From Allium sativum (lineage: Eukaryota; Streptophyta; Magnoliopsida; Asparagales; Amaryllidaceae): DNA of 64,000 nt. Positions 11,774 to 24,679 of this stretch are shown here, piece after piece (position 1 is the first letter of the stretch; each line of letters begins with the position of its first letter). The notes beneath the pieces were generated by a model. It was not told the DNA's origin. It saw nothing but the letters and a program-made list of their open reading frames with translations, and searched no databases. Location: assembly GCA_030737875.1 (NCBI GenBank), contig CM060915.1, positions 359,163,863 through 359,227,862 on the forward strand. The letters run 5' to 3'. A program made the translations under genes and the position numbers.

Positions 11774-12606
11774 CTATGATCCACCAAAATCAAGAACACA
11801 AGCCTGTAGTAAATCTTCTAGTATGCCATTCACCCTCTCAGTCTGACCATCTGTCTGCGGATGATAGGCGGTGCTCAATTTCAGCTTCGTTCCTAGTTCT
11901 ACTTGAAATGCCTCCCAGAATTTGCTAGTGAATATTGGATCTCTATCACTAACTATACTGATCGGCACTCCATGTAGCCTAACAATTTCTTTGAAATAAA
12001 CTCGTGCCGGACTTTGAGCAGTTCTATTGGATCTGACAGGTATAAAATGGGCGGTCTTCGTGAAGCGATCTATGATCACCCAAATACTGTCATGCCTTTC
12101 TTGATTTTGGGCAAACCATCTATGATGTCCATGGAAATATGTTCCCACTTCCAACCTGGAATGTCCAGCGGTTGCAACAATCCGGCAAGTTTCTGTTGGT
12201 CGCTTTTGACTAGTTGGCAAGTAGAGCACCTGCTAACATATATTGAAATGTCCTTTTTCATAGCCTTCCATCAGAATGTTCGCTTGAGGTCGTTATACAT
12301 TTTGGTCACACCTGGATGGATACTCAGCTTAGACTTGTGACATTCGTCTAACACTTCCCTTTTGAGCTCGGGGATGTCGGGAATACATATCCTTCCTCTC
12401 AATCTCAAGATCCCATCGTTATCTATTTGAAAACCCAAGGGTTCGCCTTTCTGAATCCTTCTGATCATATCCTTAATAAAATTATCATCCTTCTGAAGAA
12501 TAGATATTTTGTTAATCAAGGAACTCGTAATAATAAAACTGGAAATTATTGCATTCTTTCGACTTAGCGCATCGACCACAACATTGGCTTTCCCTGGAGT
12601 GTACAA
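11774..12606 (-). pseudogene. Element B pol: integrase zinc domain and DDE core
   Basis: The stretch 12606-12271 carries the tail of RNase H (YTPGKANVVVDALSRK) and the start of the HHCC domain (CHKSKLSIHPGVTKMYNDL). After a stop near 12270 the zinc domain ends in CSTCQLVK. A frameshift near 12105-12125 then moves the DDE core to another frame. The core has Asp in ISMDIIDGLP, Asp in IVSDRDPIF and Glu in HPQTDGQTERVNG. All three catalytic residues survive; breaks, not active-site changes, inactivate it. Confidence 0.9.
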
Positions 12607-12693
12607 AATCTCAAAATCGTTTGCCGCAAGAAATTCTAGCCAACGTTGCTGCCTCAGATTCAGGTCTTTCTGGGTGAACAGATACTTTAGCGA

Positions 12694-13161
12694 CTAATGA
12701 TCTGTATACAATTCAAATTTCTCACCTAAAAGATAGTGCCTCCAGATTTTCAAAGCAAATACAATGGCTAACAACTCAAGATCATGAGTTACGTAATTTT
12801 TCTCATGTGATTTCAGTTGACGGCTAGCATAAGCAACCACTTGACCTCTCTGCATTAATACTGCACCAAGACCTTCTCTAGAGGCATCTGTCCAGACTTT
12901 CAAGTCTTGATTGACATCGATTATCGCTAACACTGGAGCCGTTGTTAATCTTAACTTTAGCTTCTGAAAAGCCTCCTCACATTCGGGAGTCCACTTGAAT
13001 CTTGCATGCTTCTTTGTAAGCCTTGTTAAGTAACTAGATGTCTTCGAAAAATCTTTAACGAACTTCCGATAATAACTAGCCAATCCAAGAAAACTTCGAA
13101 CTTCTATCGGAGTACTAGGTTGCTTCCAATTTTGAATAGCTGTGATTTTACCGGGATCCAC
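12694..13161 (-). pseudogene. Element B pol: RT connection and RNase H domain
   Basis: Contains [16 protein letters not shown] (RT thumb/connection) and the RNase H segment from [16 protein letters not shown] to YTDH, where a stop replaces the codon before SLKYLF. RNase H would degrade the RNA template during cDNA synthesis. It is in frame with RT upstream and integrase downstream; only stop codons separate them. Confidence 0.9.
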
Positions 13162-13209
13162 AGAAATTTCTTCTTTTGATATAACGTGGCCAAGAAACTT
13201 GACTTCTTC

Positions 13210-13671
13210 TTACCAGAATATACATTTGGAAAGTTTGGCCTTCAAGACATTCTTTCGCAGAATTTCCAATACTTGTTCCAAATGTTTCGCGTGCTCGCTC
13301 TCTGACTTAGAGAAGATTAATATGTCATCGATGAAAACCAGAACAAATTTATTCAAGACTTCTCTGAATACCCAGTTCATTAAATCTACAAAATAAGCTG
13401 GAGCGTTACATAAGCCGAACGGCATTACTAACCACTCATAGAACAAATTGGGACCTCTGAATGCTGTCATAGGAACACACTCTTCGGCAATACGAAGCTG
13501 ATGGAAACCTGTAGCTAGGTCCATCCTTGAGAATACTTGTGCACCGTTCAATCGGTCCAGCAAATCATCAATCCGCGACAATGTATATTTGTTCTTCAAT
13601 GTCTGCTTATTCAAGTCACGATAATCTACATATAGTCGAAGAGTACCGTCTGACTTTGGGACAAACACCAC
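13210..13671 (-). pseudogene. Element B pol: reverse transcriptase core
   Basis: Carries the RT palm: [36 protein letters not shown] and the catalytic FIDDIL with its Asp pair intact. It is in the same frame as protease (14412) and RNase H (13161). It is cut by stops at about 13723 upstream and 13210 downstream, the latter just before [11 protein letters not shown] would copy the element's RNA into cDNA in the virus-like particle. Confidence 0.93.
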
Positions 13672-13722
13672 TGCTGCCCCCCAATCAGAGAAACTAGGCC
13701 TGATCAGACCCTTCCATACAAG

Positions 13723-14412
13723 CTATCGAGTTTGATTATCTAATTCTTCTTTCTCCTTTAGAGTCATTCTCCAAATAGCGTGCACTACTGGCCTTGCATT
13801 CGGAATTAAAGCAATCTTGAAATCAATTTCTCTCTTCGGAGATAAGCTAACAAATTCTTCGAACACATCTGCATAATTCTTGACGACAGGAATATCTTTT
13901 ATGAGGTCCGCAATATTCTCGGTGACTACAGGGATATTTTCTATTTGAGCAGGAGAAACATCAAGAGTTGACCAAAAGTCTTTTCTATCTGAATTCGGGC
14001 CCTCACATGGTATGGTTATACAATTCCCTGATTTAATCTTTGCCCTAACAACTCTCTCGACGCATTTAACCTCTGCTTCATATTTGGTTAACCAATCGAA
14101 TCGCAAAATAAGATCGAATTCGGTAAAATTCATGACGATAGAGATGGTAGGGAACTTATAACAGGAAAAAGAGACAGGCACCCCACAAACCCAACTAAGA
14201 TTGAGGGAACCCCCAACCGGATTATGGACAGTGATGGGTTCTTTAAGCTTTCTCAAATTCAAATCCAGTTTCTTAATTGCATTCTTTGCAATAAAGCTTC
14301 GTGACGCACCTGTATCAAACAGTACTTTAACTGGAATGTTTTTGACAGTAAGCGTGCCTTCCAAAACATCAGACCTTCCCTGACTAGTTGAGGGTGCTGA
14401 AGTTTCTGCCAC
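13723..14412 (-). pseudogene. Element B pol: aspartic protease and RT N-terminus
   Basis: The retroviral-type aspartic protease has its active site in VLFDTGASRSFI, followed by the conserved region around LRFDWL, where relatives usually have G in place of R. The end (NARPVVHAIWRMTLKEKEEL) is the RT N-terminal fingers. The protease would cleave the Gag-Pol polyprotein. It continues in frame from Gag; a TAA at about 14422 separates them. Confidence 0.9.
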
Positions 14413-14421
14413 TTCATTTAC

Positions 14422-15336
14422 TTAAGCCACTTTGGTCTTTTTTAACAGCCAATAATCTTGCTTTACATGACCAGCGTGATGGCAACGATTACATTTTCTA
14501 TTCTCTTGAAACTTGTTCTTGGATTTAGATTCATTCTTCCTTTGTATCTTTAAAGATCTGCAATTTCCTTGCAAATGCCCTTGCTTATGGCAGTTATTGC
14601 ATACTGCAGTCGTTATTGGTTCTTTCTCAGATTTAACCCTTTTTTCTCTTGGCTTTGGGCTTCTTACTGACCTCAAAAATCGTACTGGCCTCTGGCTGCG
14701 TACTTGTCTCTGTGCTATCAGTTTCAAATTTCCTTTTGTTGCTAGGACTGACTTCCTCTTCGTCGACAAAAAGGCCTCGCTTATCTAGATCTTCATACTG
14801 ATAAGCCATGTATATCATTTCAGTAAAAGGAAGCTTCACATGCCCCATCACACTATTCTGGTACTTCCTTTAAAGCCTGTTAATAAATCTCAGATTCTTC
14901 CTCTTCGGATTTTGAATTAGATGAGGGGCAAAATGAGAAAGTTCATTGAATTTTTTATGATATTCTTGGATATTCATATCTCCTTGTATCAAATAGTAGA
15001 ATTCATCACATAACTGCTCAGTTGCTTCTGGAGGAGTAAATCTTTCACTGAAATCTCTTTGAATCTATCCCAGGTGATATCACCTTCTGGGTTATCCTTA
15101 ATGATTGTTTCCCACTAGATTAAAGCTTCTTCTTTGAGCACCCAAGATGCCACTAATATTTTCTGATCATCTCTCAGCTGGAAACACTCAAAAATTCTTT
15201 CAGCAGAACTCATCCAAGCTTGAGTTTGAATAATCGATTCATTGCCCGAGAATTGTGCTCCACCCAGATTTCGATATCTCATAAATAGAGCCTCTAGATC
15301 TGGTTCTATATTCCTTCTTCTGTTTCTGACACTCAT
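14422..15336 (-). pseudogene. Element B gag, broken
   Basis: The Gag start is probably the ATG at 15336, about 240 bp after the primer site. The first open stretch (15336-15115) shows the Gag N-terminal pattern (ERIFECFQL...KILVASWVLKEEA). The middle is disrupted by stops and a shift of frame. The end (14769-14422) has two zinc knuckles: one canonical (CNNCHKQGHLQGNC) and one with its last Cys changed to Tyr (CNRCHHAGHVKQDY). Gag would build the virus-like particle and bind RNA. The frame matches Pol downstream. Confidence 0.87.
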
Positions 15337-15573
15337 TTTCTAGTACATCTGCAAATAGCACACCAAGTGTCTAGTCAACAAAAAAGATATTATAAAGCAT
15401 AGAAACATATACTTGAATGTAAATGTGTCCATCGGGGTGTATTTCATTCTACTATACTCATACTAGGATATTACTGATCCCATCTGTAATGAGTTATTCG
15501 TCCTAGAACATTACTGGTTCTATTTCTGACGAATTCATTAATATGTTATATTCCAGAACTAAGCTTAACCAAA

Positions 15574-15585
15574 GCTCTGATACCA
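15574..15585 (-). promoter_or_regulatory. Element B: primer binding site
   Basis: Minus-strand TGGTATCAGAGC, three bases after the 5' LTR, is the sequence used by plant elements that prime with initiator tRNA-Met. Confidence 0.93.
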
Positions 15586-15965
15586 CGTTGTGACGGCCCC
15601 AAAACCCCGTACGATGGTGGCAAGGGTAATCTTTGGAATATAACACATAAACAGATAATAGCAAAACAGAATTAAATAAATACAAAGATAATGTACAAAT
15701 AATACACCAGATAAACATAATCATCAGAGTTACACATTATACTGGATCATACTTAGTACAAAATACAGTTCAGCTATACATAAATGTCTATAGTGGAAAA
15801 CAAAACATAATATGTACAATAGGAGCTGAACAACATAAAAAGAGATAAATGATAGAATCCATCTTTAGCTCCAGCTATCCAGAAAGAGCCTACTAAAATC
15901 TGGATACAAGGCTGCCCGTGTAGAAAGAGGGGCACCCGAGTTTGCAAGTGAAACAAACTACGAGT

Positions 15966-15979
15966 CAGTCATGGGACTG
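15966..15979 (-). promoter_or_regulatory. Conserved LTR hairpin, right LTR of B
   Basis: CAGTC-CCAT-GACTG on the minus strand, unchanged from the left LTR although the LTR pair has diverged by several percent. Confidence 0.8.
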
Positions 15980-18900
15980 GTATGAGAAATCTACTTAACT
16001 GGTTAATCAATAATAACAAGGCAAATCATACGACCATGCCACTTTCGCGGAACGGGTTTACTCCAGTGATTGCCAGTGCTTTAATACAAGTAAACCTTTT
16101 AAACATCGCAATGCTTTTTATAAAAATGAAGCCATTATAAGACTCAGTTCCCATCACACAATGCAACGCTGACCGGAGGATAGAGTTTTTACCTTATAAT
16201 GGCCAAATATGCTAGATACGAAAAAAACAAAAGCATTTGGTATTATTACTAGTGTTTATATGTTTCAAAAACAATTTCAAATCATAAGTATCAACCATAG
16301 ACGACATTAATGCCCCCATACCACTATGTCGCCATATATAGGTATACAAACAAAACCGCACGGTGTCGTATTTGGAAATTGGATTTCTGTCATGAACCAA
16401 GGGAAATGATAGTCCTTACCGACTTCGAGACAATCTAGCCCATGTCTACGGAACAGCCGCAACTGCCCCTTGGATCGTCAGGGCCGGTCCACCGACGTGG
16501 ATTGTTATGCCTGAACACTACGTTTCCCCGCCCTTTGGGGCGTAAATGAGTCCAATGACTCCATCGGCTCCACATAGTCGCCGATATATCTGAGGCGCCT
16601 CGCAACAGCAACAACCACACAGGTGAAAATAATATAAACGTCAGGGCTGGTAGGTCACTGACATCACCCTAGCTAGAAGGAAATGCATGCCCTACCTGAT
16701 GTCCTCTCCCGAATCTGGTTCATACCAGGTTGTAAGGCTCGCGAATCAACGTTATACACAAAGCTATGCCACACGGGCCGTGCTTTGATCATCAACCACA
16801 AGACTTTGCTTTTCAACAAGAGCCTTGATCATTTGTCACTCAGGCATGCCACAAAGGCAGTTCACTCCATGCGACTGATTTCTATCGATATATAACCTCT
16901 GAGCTCGTACGTCTCAGAGAAGGGCGTTAAGCAAGAGAATAAATTCTCCGCCGCTAAACAAATATATATTTAATAGAGATCAATCAGCACAGAACAAAAT
17001 CCAATGTCAGAGACACAGCCCATTTACAAGTTCGTTCTGGGTCTGAACGAAACCGGAGGCACCATATACCTCGCATCTCCATCGATCTCTAAGTACGTCT
17101 AGACGATCACCACTCATTATCTATATTTCAGGATGCCTCCCAATCAAGACATCAGTAACCAACCAACCGAGGTGAAGATCTCCGGTCTTCAACCACCGTC
17201 TTCATCATCGACTTCTTATCGCCGATCAATTATTTGAAATGAGATTTAACTCTGCCTTTTCAAGTAATTCACGTATATTTAGAATTTCAAATCAATTTAT
17301 TTCAATGGTAAAATTATTCGACACCGATAATTAAATTCATTAATGTATTTTTCACGCCAAACACATTCAACCATCAAATATCACATAAACCGAGCAAATT
17401 CAGTTTATTTCCATTCCATATCATTTATAATATTTTATCATGATTTATCGCTATTTTTATTCATTTAAAAATAGCCAATTCAGTCAAACGACAATTCAGG
17501 CCATAACGCGGCCGTGGCGCTGTTTTTCTTCAGATTTGATTTACACATATCTGAAAATATAACTGTTGGATCTTCACAAATTTTATATCATTAGAAAGAT
17601 CTTTTCAAAATGAATCCAACGGTTTCAGTTTTGGGAAAATCCGATGGTCAGATCTCCCGCACTAATCGCTTGAAATGACGGTTTCAAAACACGAACTGCA
17701 GCTTCGTTATTCGATTTATTTTAATTATATTTATATAAATATAATCGATTCTGGCGCTGTTTTTCTTCAGATTTGAATTAAACATTCCAGACAATCCAAC
17801 CGTTGGATTTTCACAAAATGGGTGTCGTTGGAAAGATATTTCCAAAGCGAACCCAACGGTTTCGGTTTTGGGAAAATCCAATGGTCGGATCTCCCGCACT
17901 AATCATTTGAAATCACGGTTTCAAAACATGAACTGCAGCTTCGTTATTCGATATATTTTAATTATATTTATATATATGTAAATATAATCGATTCTTCGAC
18001 TTCAAAACCATTTTCACTTCATATATTTGATAAAAATGATATTTTTATCCAACAGATATTTATTTCAACACATGAATTTTATTTCAACACATGAATTTCT
18101 ATTCAACACATGAATTTTGTTTATTTTATTTCAACACAGGAATTTCTATTCAACACATGAATTTCTATTCGACACATGAATTTTATTTCAACATATGAAT
18201 TTCTATTCAACACATGAATATTTTCTATAGTTTATATATATAATAAAAATGTGATTTCTATTGTAAAACAATTTATTTCAAAACACGATTATTTTATATA
18301 GTTTATATATAAGGTAAAAATGTTATTTTTGGTGTTAAAACAATTTATTTAAAACACTAATATTATATAGTTTATATATAAGGTAAAAATGTTATTTTTA
18401 TCTTTTAAAGAATTTATTCAATACGCGATCTCCATTCCACACATGAATTTACTTCAGCACATGAATTTAATTTCAATATTCAACACATGAATTTTATTTC
18501 AACATTCAACACATAAATTTAAATCAACCACAGAAATATTTCAGAAAATTTCGGCTGCATAACGGTTGGGTAGTTAAAACCGGCACCGTCCCTTGTACGG
18601 CTCCTCGCTACCTTAAAGCCTCGCAGCTTTAACAATGGGGATTTTCTATATCTAGTTCGTACGCAGACGAAATTTTCCCATATACTAATCCTATTGGGAT
18701 TTCAACCACAATCATTTATTTTAAACCAACCATTCATGATATTCACCAAATTTTCACATCAACAAATAATCCATACAATATCACAACCAATATATATCGT
18801 CCATGGTATGTGGACGAGGGGAGTGTATATATATATATATATACGTATATAACTATATTTCGTTTTCATTTCAATACCATTTCAATTTATTTCAACGCAC

Positions 18901-20484
18901 ATATCATTTTTTTCAATGCATATATAACTTATACATCGAATATACAACTTATACAATGCTTATACATGTGGTGTACAACGCTTATATAACTCATACTTCG
19001 ACTATATAATTTGTACATCGTTGATTCCATATCGTTTATAATTCAGAAATCTCACATTGGGTTCCACTCCACAAAAAATGGCAGAAGGCTCAGAAAAATA
19101 TCCGGTCTCTTCTAGAATGTAGAAGACGTCCTCATGAGTCCACTGTCTCTTGTTGCACTGAATTTCGTCAACATAGCAAAAAGATATGATTTTTATTGTG
19201 AAATCAGAAACCGTAGCGCTTTAAAGTGCTATTAAACTATTTAATATTTTAACAGCCGCACCTCTCTAAACCTGTTCAAAACTAGGTTTTGATTTTCTTC
19301 GACAACCGTTGCACGTGAAGCCGATCAGCTTTCACCACGTCGTCCATCTCCAAGAGGCGCGCCGGAGGGTACCCACGCCACCCAGTTCGATGTTAGATCG
19401 GAGGAGGAAACTGGCTTGAAATAGCCGGACTTTCGAGGACTGGATCTCTTTAATGGCTTGACAAGGAGGGGGGCTTCTGGTCATGATTTGAAGAGGAGAG
19501 GGCGCTCTGCAAAAAGTTACAAAGGGGCCAGGGGTTCTGATGATCGGAGTGGCCGGAATATGGCCCGGAAGTGCGGATAATGTTTCCGCCGTCGGTCGAG
19601 GGTTAACAAGGGGAAGGGGAGAGGGGGGTTTCTGATTTTTAAAATAAATTAAATAATGAATGGAATTTTATTATTCACCGATATTTATTTTACTCCGAAA
19701 ATTAGGGTTTTCATAAACGAATTCCAATCCAAACCCAACGACTGTCGCCCCTAGCTAAATACCCCCATTCCGAACACAATGGGATATGTTCCGTAGGCCC
19801 ATTCGACTGTTTCAGTCAATTTTTCTTCAAATTAAAATATAAAACATTCAATATTTGATTTGAACGTACATTTCAATTTGTCGGGGCCACATACTGATTC
19901 AAAAATTCCAGAAAAATAAATCTAGCTATGTTTTGATGGTACGGTCCCAACAAAACTAGTTTCGTCGAATTCTGAGACCGTTTGAAAAATGGCCTTATTC
20001 TGGTCGATCAAATTTAACATAAATCAACTAAACACATTTTCATTTGCCACGCTCACATACTAGCTTCAAAAATTATGAAATTTGAAACCTAGCAATAACT
20101 TGACGTCTCGGATCCGACAAAAGTAGTTTCGTCGAATTCTGAGGTCGTTTGCAAAACGGCTATTTTCACGGGCTATATATTCCCTATAGCGACCTTTCTG
20201 AAAATTCATTTGGCCATAACTTTTGATTCCCGCTATGAAACTTTGATTTTTCAGATTCGTTAGAAAGATATTCACTAATAGATTTAAATATTTTTGGTTT
20301 CACTAAAATACGTTTTATTTTGCACCTGGTACAGTCAGTCAAAGTTTGAATTGAAATTTTGAAACTGCCGCGCCATTTCAGGCCAAGTTTATAATTTAAA
20401 ATAATTATATTTATTTTCAAACATCGATTCAAACTTTACTTTTCGTCGTTATTATTTAAAATAATTTATTTTAAATATTTAAAA

Positions 20485-22229
20485 GGGTGCGTTTTTTACA
20501 GGTCCCTATTAACTTTTAAAATATAAAAAAAAACCCGCTGATAAAAATAATATAAAACACATCCCTATTTTTGAATTGGCGCTAAAATTATTCCTTTTCT
20601 ACCCTTTCGCAGTAACAAAACCCTCAAATAACGATGCGTCCTCATTTAATCAGTCCAACCGCTCCTCTAATCTCGCTGAAAACCCTATGTTCAAAACCAT
20701 CGACCAGAAAATCCGTTTTTTTTAATCTTCTTCAAGCGGAGGTCATCGTTTTAATCAAGATTTTCCTGTTTTACTTGTCCCCTTCGCGTTTGTTTGTTTT
20801 AAGCAAAAAAAAGCGCTCTAGCTTAAAAAAAAACCTTAATTCTGGAAACTTCTCCAGAAGGTCACGACAAAAAAAAAAGTTGCATACATGTATGCAAGTT
20901 TTGCCAATAGTTGCATACATGTATGCAACTATCTGTATACACATGCAAAAAATATGTGCGTGCATACAGAATAATTGCATACAAGTATGCAGGTACTCAG
21001 AATAACTACATACTTGTATGCAAGAATACGTTGAAAGTCGTAGGCAACACAATATGTCCATACTTCTATGTATTTTTTCTATATAACTGCATACTTATAT
21101 GCAACAAATGATCAACAGTAGTATGCTAGTAAGTGGATTCGCAGTTTAGTTGTTTGAAGGTACTACTTCTTGTTTCTTACAGTATAAACATACCAATTTT
21201 TTTTTGTACAAATGAGGTAAAGGAATGTTCAAAAATACTGCATACATTTATTCAAATATAACGAATATTTGAATACATTTCAGCTTAAAACAAAAACTGG
21301 CAATCAAAAACAAATTTACAACAAAATATTGAACTGATATTATTACATCACATAATTGTTTCTGCATAAGTATATACATGCTTACAATTCAGGAAAATAA
21401 CAATATTTCTGCATAAGTATATGCAAGTATTTTACATATATGCATACATATATGAATAAAATTTTAAAATATCTGTTTTTCTGCGTGCCTGATAAAAAGT
21501 TGCATACAGATATGCATATATTAAGAATATATGCATATTTGTAGGCAACTTTTCAACAGAATGCTGAAGACAGATATTTAAAATATATGCATATTTATAT
21601 GCATATATGTAGAATATGTGCATACTTATACTCAACTTTTCTGAGTACATGCAAAACCAAGTGTTCTAACAATAGTTTCAAACGTTACGCTCAGATCAAC
21701 AAAAAACGAGTTCAAAATGAAATCCGCACCTGTAAAAAAAATATTAACAATTATAAGTCACCTGTAAAAAAAAAATATTAACAATTAATAATATACGACT
21801 AAACTAGTTATGAATAATGAATCAATATAATTCAACTGCAAAAGTGAAATCATTATACAGAGTAAAAAAAAAAGTAAAAATTACCTTGATGAAGACGCAT
21901 ACATTTAATCAATAAAAACTGGATCAAATTCAGTCTCTGAAAATAGAAGCTGCCGCCGCCATTTATACAAAGTGAGAAAATTGTCGATTAGAAATTCCAA
22001 AAGAATAAGCCACCGCCATTTACACAGAAAATTACGTTTAAGAATAAAATAAATGAATAATACAAAATATCGGATCTGATGCGATAATTAAGGCCGAAAT
22101 ATTTAGTTTGGGCAATTCTGGAAAAAATATTCGGCTAGTTTAAAAACAAGGATGAAATTTATATGTTTCAACAGGGGAGGATGTGAGGCTAATTAAGTTT
22201 AGATCTAAGGATGTGAGCCTAATTTTCAC
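20485..22229. mobile_element. Mutator-like non-autonomous insertion in LTR B
   Basis: This 1745-bp segment is present in the right LTR of B and absent from the left. It is flanked by a perfect 9-bp duplication, tatttaaaa (20476-20484 and 22230-22238), the size typical of Mutator-like elements. Its ends are weakly inverted: a block at 20560-20594 (starting CATCCCTATTTTTGAATT) resembles the reverse complement of 22130-22164 (CATCCTTGTTTTTAAACT), but the outermost bases match poorly. No transposase is visible. The interior (20880-21640) is full of TGCATAC palindromes. Because only one LTR carries it, it arrived after B inserted. A decayed-terminal-repeat MULE is the best guess. Confidence 0.75.
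20880..21640. repeat. Cluster of TGCATAC...GTATGCA palindromes
   Basis: About a dozen copies of a loose palindrome (best form TTGCATACATGTATGCAA, at about 20880 and 20912) occur at irregular spacing. Later copies are degenerate (about 20975, 21008, 21088, 21503, 21530, 21589). It is not a simple tandem repeat, since the sequence between copies is unrelated. Confidence 0.75.
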
Positions 22230-22718
22230 TATTTAAAATCCACTAAAATAGAAAATTTAAAAATTTTAAATTGGCTCAGATTTTCCGAGTTGTTACACTA
22301 CGGCTATGGAATTGGCAGGGGCTAGAGGATGATATTGCGGTTGAATGTTCATCGGTATAATGGGAAGGGGAGGGGTCAATTTTGGGTGAAAATGTTTTAT
22401 CGTTATGTTGGGATTGGGAAGGAGAGGGGATTGATTTGGGTGAAATGGAAGGAAGAAACGGAAGGGAAATTGAAGCCGCTCGATTTTGGTTGGAGACAAA
22501 TGGCAGGATCGTGATTTTTTGGCTAAAAAAGGAACTGAAAGGTGATCCCTAAAGCGATAGGACGGTTATTCTACTATACAGCAAGGATTGAAACGTTGTC
22601 CACGTGTTGACCTGTGAATTTTTTGAAGAATCTGAATTTGAAAGGTCTTCGGAGAAGAATTGCGCTTTCATATAATAGATAATAGATAGATATGATGGCC
22701 TAGGATCCTCAGTTTAAC

Positions 22719-22728
22719 TTATAAATAA
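22719..22728 (+). promoter_or_regulatory. TATA box of LTR C
   Basis: TTATAAATAA followed by a C/A-rich stretch rich in cct and caacaa, like a plant core promoter and leader. Because an LTR end and primer site follow downstream, I read this as the LTR promoter, not that of a host gene. Confidence 0.5.
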
Positions 22729-23712
22729 ACCTCCAACCCCCTCATTCATAACAACAAAAATCTCTTCCTCTCTAAGGCTAGTCTTTTATTTGGATACATG
22801 CCAAAGGCTGGTCTTCTATTTCGGAGACAATCCAAACTAAATTTAAATTTTTAGGGGAGTAGAGATTCTATAAATAAAAAATATTTCTCTCTCTATATAT
22901 ATATATATATATACACACACATATATATACACATATATATATATATATCATGGAGGTGGGTTATGTTGGGGCCACGAGGGATGCTTTTCGGTGAGTTTCA
23001 TAATTATTTCATTTTTGGTATTTAGAAGTAAATAGGCATTAAAATAATTGTAGCTGTTAATTTACAGTTTGTACAGTTATTGTACATTTTTCTGTAAATT
23101 ATGGTTTTTCTATAAATATACTTTTCTATAAGTTATTTTATAATTTTTCTATCTTTCTTTCTTAAAGTTGTTTGTTAGTTGATGATTAGAATACTGTAAG
23201 ATATCTTCTCAGTCTTCTCACCCCTTTCTACATCAGATTTTATAATTTATTATGACTAGCCTAAAATATGCCCAAATTTGCAATATTGGCAAACGTATAC
23301 GACTAATTTAGGCATATATTTATATGTCTAATTTTATGCGTTTGATTAATCCTTTTTGTTTTGCATGCATTGGGAAATATAATTCAATTGGAATTATGAA
23401 AGTAAAAAGATTGGATGATTTGGGGCTAAATTGACAAAAAATGTCAGACTATAACAAGGAATAATGGACTGAAAATATGAAAACTTGATAAGGTTTGCAA
23501 ATTTGCTATGGTACAGGTATGACAGAAAAATGGACTGTAACATATTGCATAAATATGATAAATTGTACAAATGCAAGAATCATAATAAACAAACATGGTT
23601 CATTTGCATATACGAATATGACATGAAGTTGTAGATGAATAAATAAGCTTAATGAAATTAAACTTAAAATGAAGCTAAGTTTATAATTCTAAATCCTTGG
23701 TTATTCATTTTT

Positions 23713-23990
23713 CTATAGTGGCCTTGCGATTAGGCATTATTCCATGGTAGTCTTATAATTAGGCATTATTCTATGGCGGCTTTAGGATTAAGCATTATTA
23801 TATGGCCGCCTTGCGACCTTGCCATTAGGCATTATTCCATGGTGGTCTTGTGATTAGGCATTGATCTATGGTTGCCTTGTGATTAGGCATTATTCTTAGT
23901 GGCCTTGTGATTAAGAAATTCTATGGTGGCCTTGTGATTAGGTATTCTAAAGTAATTCTATGGCGGCCTTGCTACTAAGCATTCTATCAT
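23713..23990. repeat. Minisatellite of about 29 bp in LTR C
   Basis: Around nine degenerate copies of a unit containing ATTCTATGGTGGCCTTGTG followed by ATTAGGCATT. Units vary in length and sequence, so this is an old array. Confidence 0.8.
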
Positions 23991-24664
23991 TATTATATGG
24001 CTCTGGTTCTATAGCTGATATATAAATAAATAGGCTTAATGTAAATTGAATTAATGTTAAGTTATAAGCCTAATTCTATGTTAAATCTATGAGGGTCCTA
24101 ATCAAAGGTGATTTGGGCCAAGTAGGATATGTTTGTTGGGGATCCATACCAGTCAGCATACTCTTTTTATCATATACGACTTCACTTGAAGGCGAGGGTA
24201 TGCACCATGCCGAGTTAGGTAGTAAGATGGTCCAAATAGAGATGTGTAGGGTTGTGTTCTGGCTATTCAATGTGTGTGCATTGAACCAATTGGGAGAGAA
24301 TAAGACACTGTAACGTATGTGGGAATGCTATGTCATTTGCTGATGGTTCGGGGCTAACAAACCCAAGAGTCATGGTGAGAATAGTTTATTACTCTATGGT
24401 TTAGTAGCCGATTAATGGGTAGTATTCGGAAAATCATCCTAATTATATCATGTTCTGTAATCGTGAAACTGCAAACAATCAAATGAGTAGTGCAATAAAG
24501 TAGGCAATTGAATGAGATAGCAATCAATCAAACCTTTAATCTTCGTATATGATTCCTACATGTTCATCAAATAGTTGTGCATGTATACATCTCTACATGA
24601 CACTTGAACTATTATTCTACCTATTGTGTTATTTTATCAATTGTGATAGTAAGTACAAAGCTCA

Positions 24665-24679
24665 CAAACTTTATGTCTG
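24665..24679 (+). promoter_or_regulatory. Conserved LTR hairpin, copy in LTR C
   Basis: CAAAC-TTTAT-GTCTG: four of five pairs form, and the mismatch is explained by one G-to-A change from CAGAC. It is followed by ACCC and lies 391 bp from the LTR end. Confidence 0.65.

Larger units (their letters stand above)
5020..22297 (-). mobile_element. Element B: full-length broken Ty3/gypsy chromovirus
   Basis: A complete element on the minus strand: 5' LTR at the right (15589-22297), primer site, Gag, protease, RT, RNase H, integrase, chromodomain-like end, about 1.1 kb noncoding, polypurine tract, and 3' LTR at the left (5020-9965). Flanking 5-bp sequences are ctgcg (5015-5019) and ctacg (22298-22302), a target duplication with one change. 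Gag and most of Pol are in one frame (15336 to about 12120), as expected for a single Gag-Pol polyprotein. Several stops and a few frameshifts break it. By eye the first 210 bp of the two LTRs differ at about 15 places, the most divergent pair in the window, so B is the oldest datable insertion. Confidence 0.93.
15589..22297 (-). repeat. Element B: 5' LTR (right copy, carrying an insertion)
   Basis: The LTR spans 6.7 kb. Removing the 1745-bp insertion and one copy of its 9-bp duplication leaves about 4955 bp, matching the left LTR (4946 bp). The conserved hairpin is at 15966-15979. The CCGCTG block has decayed here (tagtgg on the plus strand near 15791). The minisatellite lies at about 18060-18220. 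U3 modules lie near 19935-19990 and 20108-20165. Confidence 0.92.

Noticed and set aside
20485..22229. Helitron as the source of the insertion in LTR B
   Set aside because: A 9-bp target duplication is present, and Helitrons make none; I saw no CTRR end with hairpin.
22700..22990. Host gene promoter with TATA box and leader
   Set aside because: No exon follows; the stretch has the signal order of an LTR and is followed by an LTR end and primer site at 25070-25084.
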